Origin: an uncultured Pirellulaceae bacterium
GTDB taxonomy: Bacteria; Planctomycetota; Planctomycetia; Pirellulales; Pirellulaceae
DNA: 64,000 bases
Reading direction: 5' to 3'
Assembly (NCBI GenBank): GCA_938010615.1
Contig: CALLUY010000009.1
Span: 1-64,000 of the forward strand
Shown: positions 50,438 through 58,593 of the stretch, in pieces
Layout of the letters: each line of letters begins with the position of its first letter
How positions within the stretch are numbered: the first letter of the stretch is position 1
Made by a program: the position numbers and the translations under genes
Notes under the pieces: model-generated
Seen by the model: only the letters and a program-made list of their open reading frames with translations
What the model was told of the DNA's origin: nothing
Databases searched by the model: none

Positions 50438-52288
50438 ATGATTCGAAAAATATCGCTCGCTGCGGTTACGATTTCCGCCGCTCTAATTTCTCAAGTCGCT
50501 GCGGCTCAACTTTCAGAAACAGGTTGGGAACTGACTCCTCAAATCGGCGTTCAACAGTCTTGGCCAACATACGGGGCCCACCAGGGACAAGTGTTTCCGA
50601 CATACGGTTCGATGCCGTTGCAGACTTTTGGATTTGAGCAACCAATCCAAAATTTCGGTCAGCCTTTAAACGGATACTCGCAGCCGTTGATGGAATTCCC
50701 TCAGCCACTGGGGCAATACAATCCTCCAATTGGTAGTGCTGGCTCGAGTCAGGAAATCATCATCAGCGAGGAGCCTGTTGATGGACGAATCATTGGCGTC
50801 GTCAAAGCTGACGGCTCAATCGTTCCAATCGCTCAATCGGGCAGCGTGACCGCTCCAGCTCTTCCAATGAGTGACGCGAAGCCCGCCGACACGGAACCTT
50901 CTGACACGGAACCTTCTGACGCAAAAACGTCCGAGCAAACAGCGGACTCCGTCGTTGGAGACAACTTTGGCGAACCTATCATTCAACCTGACACGGAAGT
51001 CGTCGTCGAAGCATTCGCCGAAAAAGTCGAACTCCCGGACGCTGATTCGCAGGCTCCACTTTTGGATCCACCTCCCACTGCAAAGCAAATCGCCGACGCA
51101 GAAAAAAGAGCGTCGAAACTTAAGGATGCTGAAATCCGCGTCAAGCAAATGGATGCCGTCATCGATAACTTGAAAGCCGAAGAGGCCGAATTAAAACAGA
51201 AGATCGCAGCAGCGCAAAGCAAGATCGCCGAAAAAGCGATCCAGCTCAAAAAGGAAGCACTCGAGTCAGCAGAAAAGACCAAGAAGCTCAACGAGGAAGC
51301 GATCGCATCTGCCAAAGAAGCGTCGAAGGTCAAAGCCCAGCTTGCTGAATTAAAACTCAAGAACAAGCAGCTGCAACAGACGCTTGCATCAGCGACACAA
51401 CAATCAGGTCAAGCGGATGAAACCAAAAAGGAATTATCTGCACTTCGAAAGAAGTTGGTTGTCGCCAACCGTGAACTAGTCACACTTCGCCGTTCGGTAA
51501 GTGATTCGAAAGACGCCAACAAACGTCTGCGACAACGAGCCAATCGATTTTCCGAATCCGCCACATCGTTGGCCAAACAGTTGAAGGAGAAGTCAAAAAC
51601 GCCGGAACGTCATGAGGCCTACGAAAAACTTAAAGAGGACTACGAAAAACTTAACGCGACCCACGCCAAAACTCTGAAACAGCACAAAGAGTCGACTGAA
51701 AGTCTGACCAAATTGGAAACGAAGTTAAAGCGAATCGAAAAGAAACACGCCGCCGACATCGAAGCCGTGAAAGCGGAACTCGATGGACAAAAACAGAAAA
51801 ACGAGAAGCTGAAGGCAGAGTTTATCGAAGCTTTTGAAGCCGACAAAAAGAAGAAAGCCAAGAGGAAGAAAAAGGACACGAAAGAGTCGGAAAAGCCAAT
51901 GACTGAAGCCCAAGTGCGTGAAGCTTCAGAAAAGAAACGACGTGCCGAAGAAAAGGCAAAGAAAGCTGTCACCGAGGGCGAGGCCGAAAAGCCTGAGAAG
52001 GCAAAAAAGGACAAATCGAAGTCCAAAAAGAAACTCTCCGACGCCAAGGAAAAGAAGCTCCGCGATCGAGAAAAAGAGCTTCGCGCTGAGATGAAAAAGA
52101 AAATGGCTGAAGCGGAGAGTCGAATTCGTACCGTTGGCCAAAAGAAAGTGGACGCATTGATCAAGAAAGGAAAAAAGGAAGATTCTGACGAGGTCAAGAA
52201 TGCAAAGAAACACACTGAAGAGTCAATCAAGATCAGCGATCGAAAAATTCGCGCTCGGTATGAGCGGAAGATAAAGAGATTGAGATAA
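50438..52288 (+). CDS. Secreted lysine/glutamate-rich coiled-coil protein
   Basis: 616 residues. Signal peptide (ISLAAVTISAALISQVAAAQ), then a Pro/Gln/Phe-rich repeat (QPIQNFGQPLNGYSQPLMEF), a DTEPSDTEPSDAKTSE linker and a long coiled coil from about residue 200 to the end. The last 150 residues are over half Lys, Glu and Arg. Likely a periplasmic or surface rod, or a cell-wall organiser; no enzyme motif. ATG at 50438. A frame on the opposite strand (51640-52230) is a by-product of the Lys/Glu codons. Confidence 0.75.
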   Translation: MIRKISLAAVTISAALISQVAAAQLSETGWELTPQIGVQQSWPTYGAHQGQVFPTYGSMPLQTFGFEQPIQNFGQPLNGYSQPLMEFPQPLGQYNPPIGSAGSSQEIIISEEPVDGRIIGVVKADGSIVPIAQSGSVTAPALPMSDAKPADTEPSDTEPSDAKTSEQTADSVVGDNFGEPIIQPDTEVVVEAFAEKVELPDADSQAPLLDPPPTAKQIADAEKRASKLKDAEIRVKQMDAVIDNLKAEEAELKQKIAAAQSKIAEKAIQLKKEALESAEKTKKLNEEAIASAKEASKVKAQLAELKLKNKQLQQTLASATQQSGQADETKKELSALRKKLVVANRELVTLRRSVSDSKDANKRLRQRANRFSESATSLAKQLKEKSKTPERHEAYEKLKEDYEKLNATHAKTLKQHKESTESLTKLETKLKRIEKKHAADIEAVKAELDGQKQKNEKLKAEFIEAFEADKKKKAKRKKKDTKESEKPMTEAQVREASEKKRRAEEKAKKAVTEGEAEKPEKAKKDKSKSKKKLSDAKEKKLRDREKELRAEMKKKMAEAESRIRTVGQKKVDALIKKGKKEDSDEVKNAKKHTEESIKISDRKIRARYERKIKRLR

Positions 52289-52337
52289 AACTCGTCGCCC
52301 GCTTTCTAACTCCAACGAGATTCACGATAATGCCCGG

Positions 52338-53306
52338 ATGAAAATCGGGCACACAACCATCGAAGAAACCTTCGCGGAAGGTTTCGGCATGCGATACACA
52401 CGTTTGATCGTTACAGCGATTGATTCGTACTGGCTCGACGCCGGTCTGAGAGAATTCTGTGGCTACGGCAGTTCCGTCATTCTTTGCGATGCTGAAGTCG
52501 GTGTCGAAGTTGCCGAACTTGAATCATCGATCGATGGTCGCCCCGGCGCATCGGTTATGGCATTCGGATTCTCTGCAGATGCACTCGCCAAAGCGATTTC
52601 AAAACGAACCGGCCAGTGCCTGATGACTTGCCCGACGACTGCCGTCTTCGATGGAATGAAAGTCGCTGGTGAAAACCCATTTGAAACGGAGCCATTCGAA
52701 GATCCAAACGCAAAACCAATTCCGCTTGGAGACCATCTTCGTTTCTTTGGCGACGGCTACCAAAAAAGCAAAATCATTGGCGATCGTCGATTGTGGCGCA
52801 TCCCGGTCATGGATGGAGAATTCATCATCGAGGACACCACGTCATGCCGAAACGGAGTCGCTGGCGGCAATTTCCTGATTCAATCCATTGACCAGCCATC
52901 CGGACTCGCAGCCGCGCGGCGAGCGGTCGATGCAATCAACAAACTGCCGGACGTGATCTTGCCGTTCCCTGGAGGCGTCGTTCGTAGCGGCAGTAAAGTC
53001 GGATCGAAGTACAAAGCGCTACGAGCATCGACGTCGCATACTTTCTGCCCAACACTCCGCGGGCGAGTCGACACGAAAGTTCACCCGGACGCGAACTGCG
53101 TTTTGGAGATCGTGATCGATGGAGCCGATTTCGATTCTGTGGCGTCAGCCATCAAAGCCGGAATCATTGCAGCAACGGATCCGCAGCAAGCTGAAGAATC
53201 CATCGTCGCCATCAGCGCCGGCAATTACGGGGGCGACCTTGGCAAACATCATTTCCATCTTCATGAAGTAATGAACAAGGACGATGTAGGAATCGCCGAT
53301 GCCTGA
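52338..53306 (+). CDS. ftr: Formylmethanofuran-tetrahydromethanopterin N-formyltransferase
   Basis: 322 residues. Homologous to Ftr/FhcD along its length: KIGHTTIEETFAEGFGMRYTR, GCKVI-type core absent but CYGYGSS-equivalent FCGYGSSVILCDAEVG, PGASVMAFGFSADALAKA, GRRLWRIPVMDGEF-like block and VDAINKLPDVILPFPGGVVR. It moves the formyl group between methanofuran and tetrahydromethanopterin in the C1 pathway used by methylotrophs and Planctomycetota. Stands apart from other C1 genes here, as often in this phylum. ATG at 52338; overlaps the channel gene by 8 bp. Confidence 0.95.
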   Translation: MKIGHTTIEETFAEGFGMRYTRLIVTAIDSYWLDAGLREFCGYGSSVILCDAEVGVEVAELESSIDGRPGASVMAFGFSADALAKAISKRTGQCLMTCPTTAVFDGMKVAGENPFETEPFEDPNAKPIPLGDHLRFFGDGYQKSKIIGDRRLWRIPVMDGEFIIEDTTSCRNGVAGGNFLIQSIDQPSGLAAARRAVDAINKLPDVILPFPGGVVRSGSKVGSKYKALRASTSHTFCPTLRGRVDTKVHPDANCVLEIVIDGADFDSVASAIKAGIIAATDPQQAEESIVAISAGNYGGDLGKHHFHLHEVMNKDDVGIADA

Positions 53307-54843
53307 CCGCAGTGATCAAATTCCACGTTGGCGCCGTCGACTGCGCAGGCTTTTTGCCAATCCGTGGGTTGAGATCGCGGTTGGCATTTTGATTCTGATT
53401 TCCGTTTCTCTGACACTGCTTGAGTTCTGGTTTGACTATCGTTTGCGAGAGAATTCTGTCGAAGGCGGATTGCTGGATACCATCTTCGGCCCGGTGACGC
53501 AGGCCAAATTTTTAGCGACCGTTTGGCTTGGCGATTTAATCACCGCCATCTTCGTCGTCGAGCTCACGCTTCGCTATCTAGCCATCGGGAGTTGGCGTCG
53601 CTTCTTCGGCGAACATTGGCTCGATGTTATCGCGACGATCCCACTGTTTCGAATTTTCCGAACGGCTCGCGCTCTTCGATTGCTGCGTCTGTTCCGGCTG
53701 TTTCGTCTGATGGGAGTCCTTTCTAGGCTTTCAACACACTATCCGTATATCCTCCGTCGAGGAGCCTTGGATTTTTTGGTCATCTGCGGATTACTGGCCG
53801 TTTCGGTTGCCTTTGGAACGATCGCGATGATGCGAGCAGAGCGACCGGCGAACGTTGCTCAAAACCCCGTCGCCAATCTTGCTCCGGCAGCAGCACTGGC
53901 TGGTTCGAGTCCGACCAACGCAGAATTCAATTTCGAAAACTCGTTTTGGTTCAGCGTCTACACGCTGTTTGCGGGTGAGCCAATTCCTGCGACGCCGCGT
54001 TCTTTTTCAGGACGCATCATCTCCGTGTTCCTGATGTTTATGGGGATGACTATTTTTGCCATTTTTGCCGGGACGGTTTCCGCGTTCATGGTCGATCGTT
54101 TACGAATAGAAGGAAAAGTTGTGAATCTGAATGAACTGGATGATCACGTGGTCATTTGTGGCTGGACGGCGAAAACCGAAACCGTCATTCGCGAGTATCG
54201 AGCAACGAAAGCGACCAAGTCGACTCCAATCGTTGTGATTTCGGAAATCGAATCGGATCAGTTGCACGAACAGGTTGCCCGGTTGCCAAACGTTTGGTTG
54301 ATGCACGACGACTTCACGAAACTAACGGCTCTCAAACGCGCCGGCATCGAAACGGCGAAGACTTGCCTCGTTCTTTCTGATACTTCCGGTGGACGATCCG
54401 AACAGGACGCCGACGCGAGAACAATCCTCGCATCCCTGACTGCTGAGAAGATCAACCCTGACGTTTACACTTGTGCCGAATTGTTCAACCGCGATTACGC
54501 ATCGCACCTAGACATTGGAAACGTCAACGACTACGTCATTAGCGGCGAATACGGAGCTCACATGTTGGCACAAGCTTCACGAAGTCGCGGTTTGATGGAC
54601 GTTCTTGGTGAATTGCTAACCAGCAAACGCGGCAACGAGTTCCATCGGCAGCCGATTCCAAACAGTTGGGTCGGAACAGATTTCAATGACCAGTTTGCAA
54701 ATGCGAAACGCGACAACGACGTCGTTCTGCTGGCGGTGCATCCAGCAGCCGACAACTCCAGCCCTGTCGTCAATCCGACGGACTACGTTTTCGCAGAAGG
54801 TGACGAAGTCGTCGTCATCAGCCGAGGTAACGTGAAACTGTAG
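53299..54843 (+). CDS. Voltage-gated-type ion channel with RCK (TrkA-N) domain and atypical pore
   Basis: 514 residues. Six-helix channel layout: S1 WVEIAVGILILISVSLTLLE, an S4-like arginine ladder RTARALRLLRLFRLFRLMG, and a pore-lining S6 VFLMFMGMTIFAIFAGTVS. Where K+ channels have TVGYGD, this protein has SVYTLFAGEPIPATPRS, so selectivity is uncertain. The cytoplasmic RCK domain (DDHVVICGWTAKTETVI) and a TrkA-C-like end (YVFAEGDEVVVISRG) are intact. ATG at 53299 overlaps ftr. Its role could be ion homeostasis or sensing. Confidence 0.85.
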   Translation: MPDRSDQIPRWRRRLRRLFANPWVEIAVGILILISVSLTLLEFWFDYRLRENSVEGGLLDTIFGPVTQAKFLATVWLGDLITAIFVVELTLRYLAIGSWRRFFGEHWLDVIATIPLFRIFRTARALRLLRLFRLFRLMGVLSRLSTHYPYILRRGALDFLVICGLLAVSVAFGTIAMMRAERPANVAQNPVANLAPAAALAGSSPTNAEFNFENSFWFSVYTLFAGEPIPATPRSFSGRIISVFLMFMGMTIFAIFAGTVSAFMVDRLRIEGKVVNLNELDDHVVICGWTAKTETVIREYRATKATKSTPIVVISEIESDQLHEQVARLPNVWLMHDDFTKLTALKRAGIETAKTCLVLSDTSGGRSEQDADARTILASLTAEKINPDVYTCAELFNRDYASHLDIGNVNDYVISGEYGAHMLAQASRSRGLMDVLGELLTSKRGNEFHRQPIPNSWVGTDFNDQFANAKRDNDVVLLAVHPAADNSSPVVNPTDYVFAEGDEVVVISRGNVKL

Positions 54844-55112
54844 AATCGTACCCAATCAACTTCGAGAGCTCAAATTCAATGGTACGCCATGCTTGGGAAA
54901 CATCGTCATTTTCGCACTCATCTCATGCCGGTCCTCGTCCGCAACGGAGACTTTAAATCGCTGGCAAAGCGTTGCCACGATCAAAAATTTGTGGATGGTT
55001 TGCAACCAAAGCATCGAGTTGCCTGTTACCAAACACAACTCGTACATCACTCGCACTCTGAGGCTTTAAATTTTGCGAGGCGGGCCGCTTTGATGCAAAC
55101 TCGAAGCGCAAG
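54844..55112. other. Spacer before the repeat element
   Basis: An open frame from 54889 runs into the repeat (ending at 55200), but has no ribosome site or domain, and its last part is translated repeat. No terminator with a T-run was seen after the channel gene. Confidence 0.4.
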
Positions 55113-55494
55113 TTTTGAAGTTACACACATTTTTATTCCGAAGGAATTTCAGCCATTAGCCGCAATGCCGTTCAATGAAGCCAAAGTCTCGGTGGCATAG
55201 GCCTCTGGCCTGTGTTCTGCATGTCCACAAGCCAGAGGCTTATGCCACAACTGCAACTGCAACGACCCTACTGAAAGGTCAAAAAGAAGGTTTACATCAC
55301 CTTCATTGAACGGTATCGCCATTAGCCGGAGGTCGAGCGTAGCGACCACCTCCGGAACCCCGCGGATGCACGATTCGATCCCTTCGGAATTATGTTTGGT
55401 TTGCCATCGACCGAATCCTGTGATGGCGCTGCGCTTATCACCGGCTAATAGCTTGAATCCCTTCGGGATGGGCCGATATAGTGCAACTTCAAAA
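55113..55494 (+). repeat. Composite hairpin element, third copy, carrying a nested insertion
   Basis: Complete ends are visible: TTTTGAAGTTACACACA at 55113-55129 and GTGCAACTTCAAAA at 55481-55494, an inverted pair. The interior matches the copies at 1-215 and 30013-30177 (ATTCCGAAGGAAT, GGAGGTCGAGCGTAGCGACC, GGTGATAAGC-type hairpin) but is interrupted at GCCATTAGCCG by a 155-bp insertion. Confidence 0.8.
55163..55317. mobile_element. MITE-like nested insertion with terminal inverted repeats and 11-bp direct repeats
   Basis: 155 bp, flanked by identical GCCATTAGCCG copies at 55152-55162 and 55318-55328. Ends are CCGTTCAATGAAG (55168-55180) and its inverse CTTCATTGAACGG (55301-55313). An inner 18-bp hairpin pairs GTGGCATAGGCCTCTGGC (55192-55209) with GCCAGAGGCTTATGCCAC (55231-55248), one mismatch. 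No coding capacity. The other copies of the host element lack it, which supports insertion. Confidence 0.7.
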
Positions 55495-55570
55495 AGCGCC
55501 CTTCGGGCTAGTATTTGCGATCGTCAGCAATCATCGACTTCCGAATCTTGAAAACTAAGCAACATCTGCC

Positions 55571-56431
55571 ATGCGAAACTGGTACGACATTCAATCGATA
55601 ACGTACATCGTACTGTATGTTGGCTTCATCATTGCGCAGTGGCAATCTGGATTTTCTTGGCTGATGTACGCCGGTTGTCTGTTTTGCTCAATCGGCGTGC
55701 AAGTCGTGCACCACAACCACATTCACGTTGGCATTTGGCACAGCAAGCGTCTCAACAACATAACCAACTTGCTGATCAGCATTAGCACGGCAGTGCCCAG
55801 CGCGATGGTTTACGGAGGTCATCTTCGCAATCACCACGTCCATCAACACGGCCCCGAAGATGAAACGCGGACGTATCGATTCGGTGGCGACCACAATCAT
55901 CTGTTGGGTTACATGCTTCATCCGATTCAAGCGTACTGCGTGCTGATCCCAAAGTTCTATCGCGAATTCCGAAACGAATGGCCGAAGCGAACTCGATTTT
56001 CCCGAGATTTGCTTTTGCAAGTTTGCTTGATTGGTATTTTGTGGTTCGGGTTGTTGATCCTTGATTGGCGAAAGTTCATCTTGCTGGTGGCAATTCCACA
56101 AGCGTTCGGTTTGCACTGGCTGCTTGGATCCAACTATCTTCAACACGCCCATTGCGATGACGAATCGGAAGTCAACTACGCTCGCAACTTCACGGGAGCC
56201 GTTAATCTGTTCTGGATGAATATCGGATTCCATACGGCTCACCACGACCACCCGCGTGCTCATTGGTCCACGCTACGAAAGCTGCATCACAAAGAATGTC
56301 AGGCGACGGACCCACGATTGTGCTGTGACAGCTTTCTCGTTTACGTGGGACGGACATTTTTCCTGAGCCCATTTCTTCCTGTCTACCGAAGCGTAAGCTT
56401 GAAAGGGAGCAAAGTGCCATCCGACATTTGA
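55571..56431 (+). CDS. Fatty acid desaturase family protein
   Basis: 286 residues. Three histidine clusters: VHHNHIHVGIWH near residue 47, GGHLRNHHVHQHG near residue 80, and FHTAHHDHPRAHW near residue 220, giving the di-iron set of membrane desaturases/hydroxylases. Hydrophobic segments flank them (YIVLYVGFIIAQWQSGFSW, LLLQVCLIGILWFGLLIL). Introduces a double bond or hydroxyl into an acyl chain. First gene of a same-strand cluster with KASIII- and FMO-like genes. ATG at 55571. Substrate unknown. Confidence 0.87.
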   Translation: MRNWYDIQSITYIVLYVGFIIAQWQSGFSWLMYAGCLFCSIGVQVVHHNHIHVGIWHSKRLNNITNLLISISTAVPSAMVYGGHLRNHHVHQHGPEDETRTYRFGGDHNHLLGYMLHPIQAYCVLIPKFYREFRNEWPKRTRFSRDLLLQVCLIGILWFGLLILDWRKFILLVAIPQAFGLHWLLGSNYLQHAHCDDESEVNYARNFTGAVNLFWMNIGFHTAHHDHPRAHWSTLRKLHHKECQATDPRLCCDSFLVYVGRTFFLSPFLPVYRSVSLKGSKVPSDI

Positions 56432-56609
56432 TGACCAATCATGTACATTGTGTGAATAGTGAAAAGCCGGCCATAAGCTAAATCGTTGGAAAACAATTAG
56501 CTTTGCTCTCTTTCAGTCGCTTGGCATCCCATTTGCTTCATTGTGTTTACCTAGCAATACCCTACGTCAAACCAAAACAATTTTGAGTTGTCACAGTAAG
56601 AGGAACAAC
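56432..56609. other. Spacer inside the lipid cluster
   Basis: 178 bp between the desaturase and the next gene, with no ORF. It ends in AAGAGGAACAAC, which is the ribosome site of the GTG-started gene. A promoter could lie here, so the desaturase may not share a transcript with the three genes that follow. Confidence 0.4.
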
Positions 56610-57485
56610 GTGCGAAATTCGAAAACGATGCATCAATTTCCTTACATCAACAAGGAAGTCAACAAAGTATTCGCTGCCGAAAAATCACACTTGGACTACA
56701 CTCTGGTTCGTCCGCTAATTCTGGTTGCTTACTTCTTCACTCGCATCGTGATTTTTCCAATCAAGTTCATTTTCCATCGTGTTCCATACGGCTTCGAAGC
56801 GTACGTAATCGATTGGTGGATGTCATTCGGCATGAAGTATTTGGCGCGACACGATGCGGCGGAACTTATGTTGCGGCACGTGCAAATCGAGCCGCTGCTC
56901 TACCGGCATGTTCTGGCTGGACGCGACGACAAACCTCCGAAAGAAGTTCGCAAACTCAACGGCATCGATGGAGACTTCGCGGTCGACGACTTGAAAGAAG
57001 TCACCGACAACAACATGACGATCGGACATGACTTGCTGTCTTATGAACTTGTCGACCGATTCGACAAAGAGAAGTTCATGGAGAACCTTGACTGGATCCG
57101 TCAACAAAAAATTGAAGACCACGAACAGTACAGCAAGAAAGCGCTCGAGATCAACAAGAAGCACTCGTTTCAACTACTCGGCGTGACGAACATCGTCATG
57201 CTCGTTGTGTTTTCCATCACCGTATTCGGAGACCTACGAACGACGATGACGGCTTTAAATTCATTTGGGTCTGATTCGATTTTGCTTTGGTGTTTGAAGC
57301 AACTTTACGTTGATGATCGACAGGCACAAATCACGTTGGACTTCTTTATGCAGGAAGTCAACAACCGCGGCCACTATAACGGCAGCGTGTTCTTCTCCAA
57401 CCCGAATCAGTATCTCTACTATCACATCGTATTTGATGAAGTCGCCTACGACATGTTGATGAATCGCCCTCCTGTCACTGCGTGA
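56610..57485 (+). CDS. Uncharacterised protein of the lipid cluster, membrane-associated
   Basis: 291 residues from a GTG at 56610 with AGAGG six bases before it; an ATG at 56628 lacks such a site. One clear hydrophobic helix near residue 40 (ILVAYFFTRIVIFPIKFIF), another near residue 190 (NIVMLVVFSITVFGDL). Between them, a charged helical segment with a YGFEAYVIDWWMSFGMKYLA block and several His (IGHDLLSYELVD; RHDAAELMLRHVQIEP). I do not recognise the family. Position between desaturase and KASIII genes points to lipid or lipid-like product assembly. Confidence 0.7.
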   Translation: MRNSKTMHQFPYINKEVNKVFAAEKSHLDYTLVRPLILVAYFFTRIVIFPIKFIFHRVPYGFEAYVIDWWMSFGMKYLARHDAAELMLRHVQIEPLLYRHVLAGRDDKPPKEVRKLNGIDGDFAVDDLKEVTDNNMTIGHDLLSYELVDRFDKEKFMENLDWIRQQKIEDHEQYSKKALEINKKHSFQLLGVTNIVMLVVFSITVFGDLRTTMTALNSFGSDSILLWCLKQLYVDDRQAQITLDFFMQEVNNRGHYNGSVFFSNPNQYLYYHIVFDEVAYDMLMNRPPVTA

Positions 57486-57498
57486 CAACTTAAATCGA

Positions 57499-58593
57499 AT
57501 GAATTGTTTTATCACTCAAACAGGTTCGTTTTTGCCCGGATCGCCCGTTGCCAACGACGACATCAACCTGCATCTTGGCACGCTCGAAGGTGAAGCGGAG
57601 GTCAAGAAAACGGTCCTTCGAATGAACGGCATTACGAGTCGGCATTACGCACAAGACATCCATCAGCAGCCAACTTACGACGTCTATCAGCTCGCCTGCC
57701 ACGCGATTCAGGACTGCCTGACGAAGCGCGGCGACATTGCGAATCCAGTTTCTTTATTGGCTGCTGGAACAACTTACGCGCCGCTTGGCGGGCCGGGATT
57801 GGCTTCGATTTTGCACGCCCAGTTACAAGAACACCAATTGCTTCGGCAACCTGTCGAGAGTCTTTCTCACGCCGGCATTTGTACTTCAGCTGCAGCGGCG
57901 ATGGTGTCCGGAATCCGTTCCGTCGCATCCGGAGAACATGAATCAGCAATTTGCGTCGGCGCTGAACATCCGTCGAGTGCCCTAAAAGCCAGTGCCATCA
58001 ATCCGGTCGATGATCGTGACCAACATGCTGAACTTCGGAAATCGCAATGGTTCATGTCGGTTTTCCTCAGGTTCATGCTATCCGACGGTGCCGGAGCGTT
58101 TCTTCTGGAAAGCCAACCAAACCCAAACCTTGGTGGCATTTCATTCAAAGTTAACTGGACTCACTCGCGATCGTTCGCTCACGAAACACCGCTTTGCATG
58201 AAGCTCGAAAACCAAGGCGTTCGACTATCTCAGGACATTTCAATCCTGTCAAAGTATTTGATGCCGACGGCTCGGAAATTCACCGCCGAAGCAATGCAAC
58301 GCCATGGCGAAGATCTGATCGACTACAGGATGATCCTGCCGCATCTTTCTTCGTTTTTCTTCCGCAAGAAAACAGAACGCGTCATGCAAGAATTCACGAG
58401 CTCTCCGGATCCGGTTCCGTATTGGACGAACTTGGCGACTGCGGGCAACACTGGTTCGGCAAGCATCTTCATTATGCTGGATCATTACATTCGGGAAAAC
58501 GAAATCAATGACGGCGACAAGTTAATGTTGTTCATTCCTGAATCTGGAAGGTTCAACTACGTGATGATTAGCTTGACTGCGGTCGTCACATGA
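57499..58593 (+). CDS. KASIII-like 3-oxoacyl synthase (FabH/thiolase fold)
   Basis: 364 residues. The active-site cysteine is in SHAGICTSAAAAMVSGI; His in RMILPHLSSFFF; Asn in TAGNTGSASIFIML, together giving the Cys-His-Asn triad of KASIII-type enzymes. N-terminal NCFITQTGSFLPGSP and MLSDGAGAFLLES are typical of the fold. It condenses an acyl-CoA/ACP with a malonyl unit, or makes an ester/amide in some subfamilies. Coupled to the next gene by a 4-bp overlap. Not housekeeping FabH by context. Confidence 0.85.
   Translation: MNCFITQTGSFLPGSPVANDDINLHLGTLEGEAEVKKTVLRMNGITSRHYAQDIHQQPTYDVYQLACHAIQDCLTKRGDIANPVSLLAAGTTYAPLGGPGLASILHAQLQEHQLLRQPVESLSHAGICTSAAAAMVSGIRSVASGEHESAICVGAEHPSSALKASAINPVDDRDQHAELRKSQWFMSVFLRFMLSDGAGAFLLESQPNPNLGGISFKVNWTHSRSFAHETPLCMKLENQGVRLSQDISILSKYLMPTARKFTAEAMQRHGEDLIDYRMILPHLSSFFFRKKTERVMQEFTSSPDPVPYWTNLATAGNTGSASIFIMLDHYIRENEINDGDKLMLFIPESGRFNYVMISLTAVVT

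Noticed and set aside
51640-52230. 196-codon Phe/Ser-rich frame opposite the lysine-rich protein
   Set aside because: AAG/AAA/GAA codons read backwards give Phe, Leu and Ser; composition artefact.
54889-55200. 103-codon frame after the channel gene
   Set aside because: Its last 30 codons are translated repeat, and there is no start signal.
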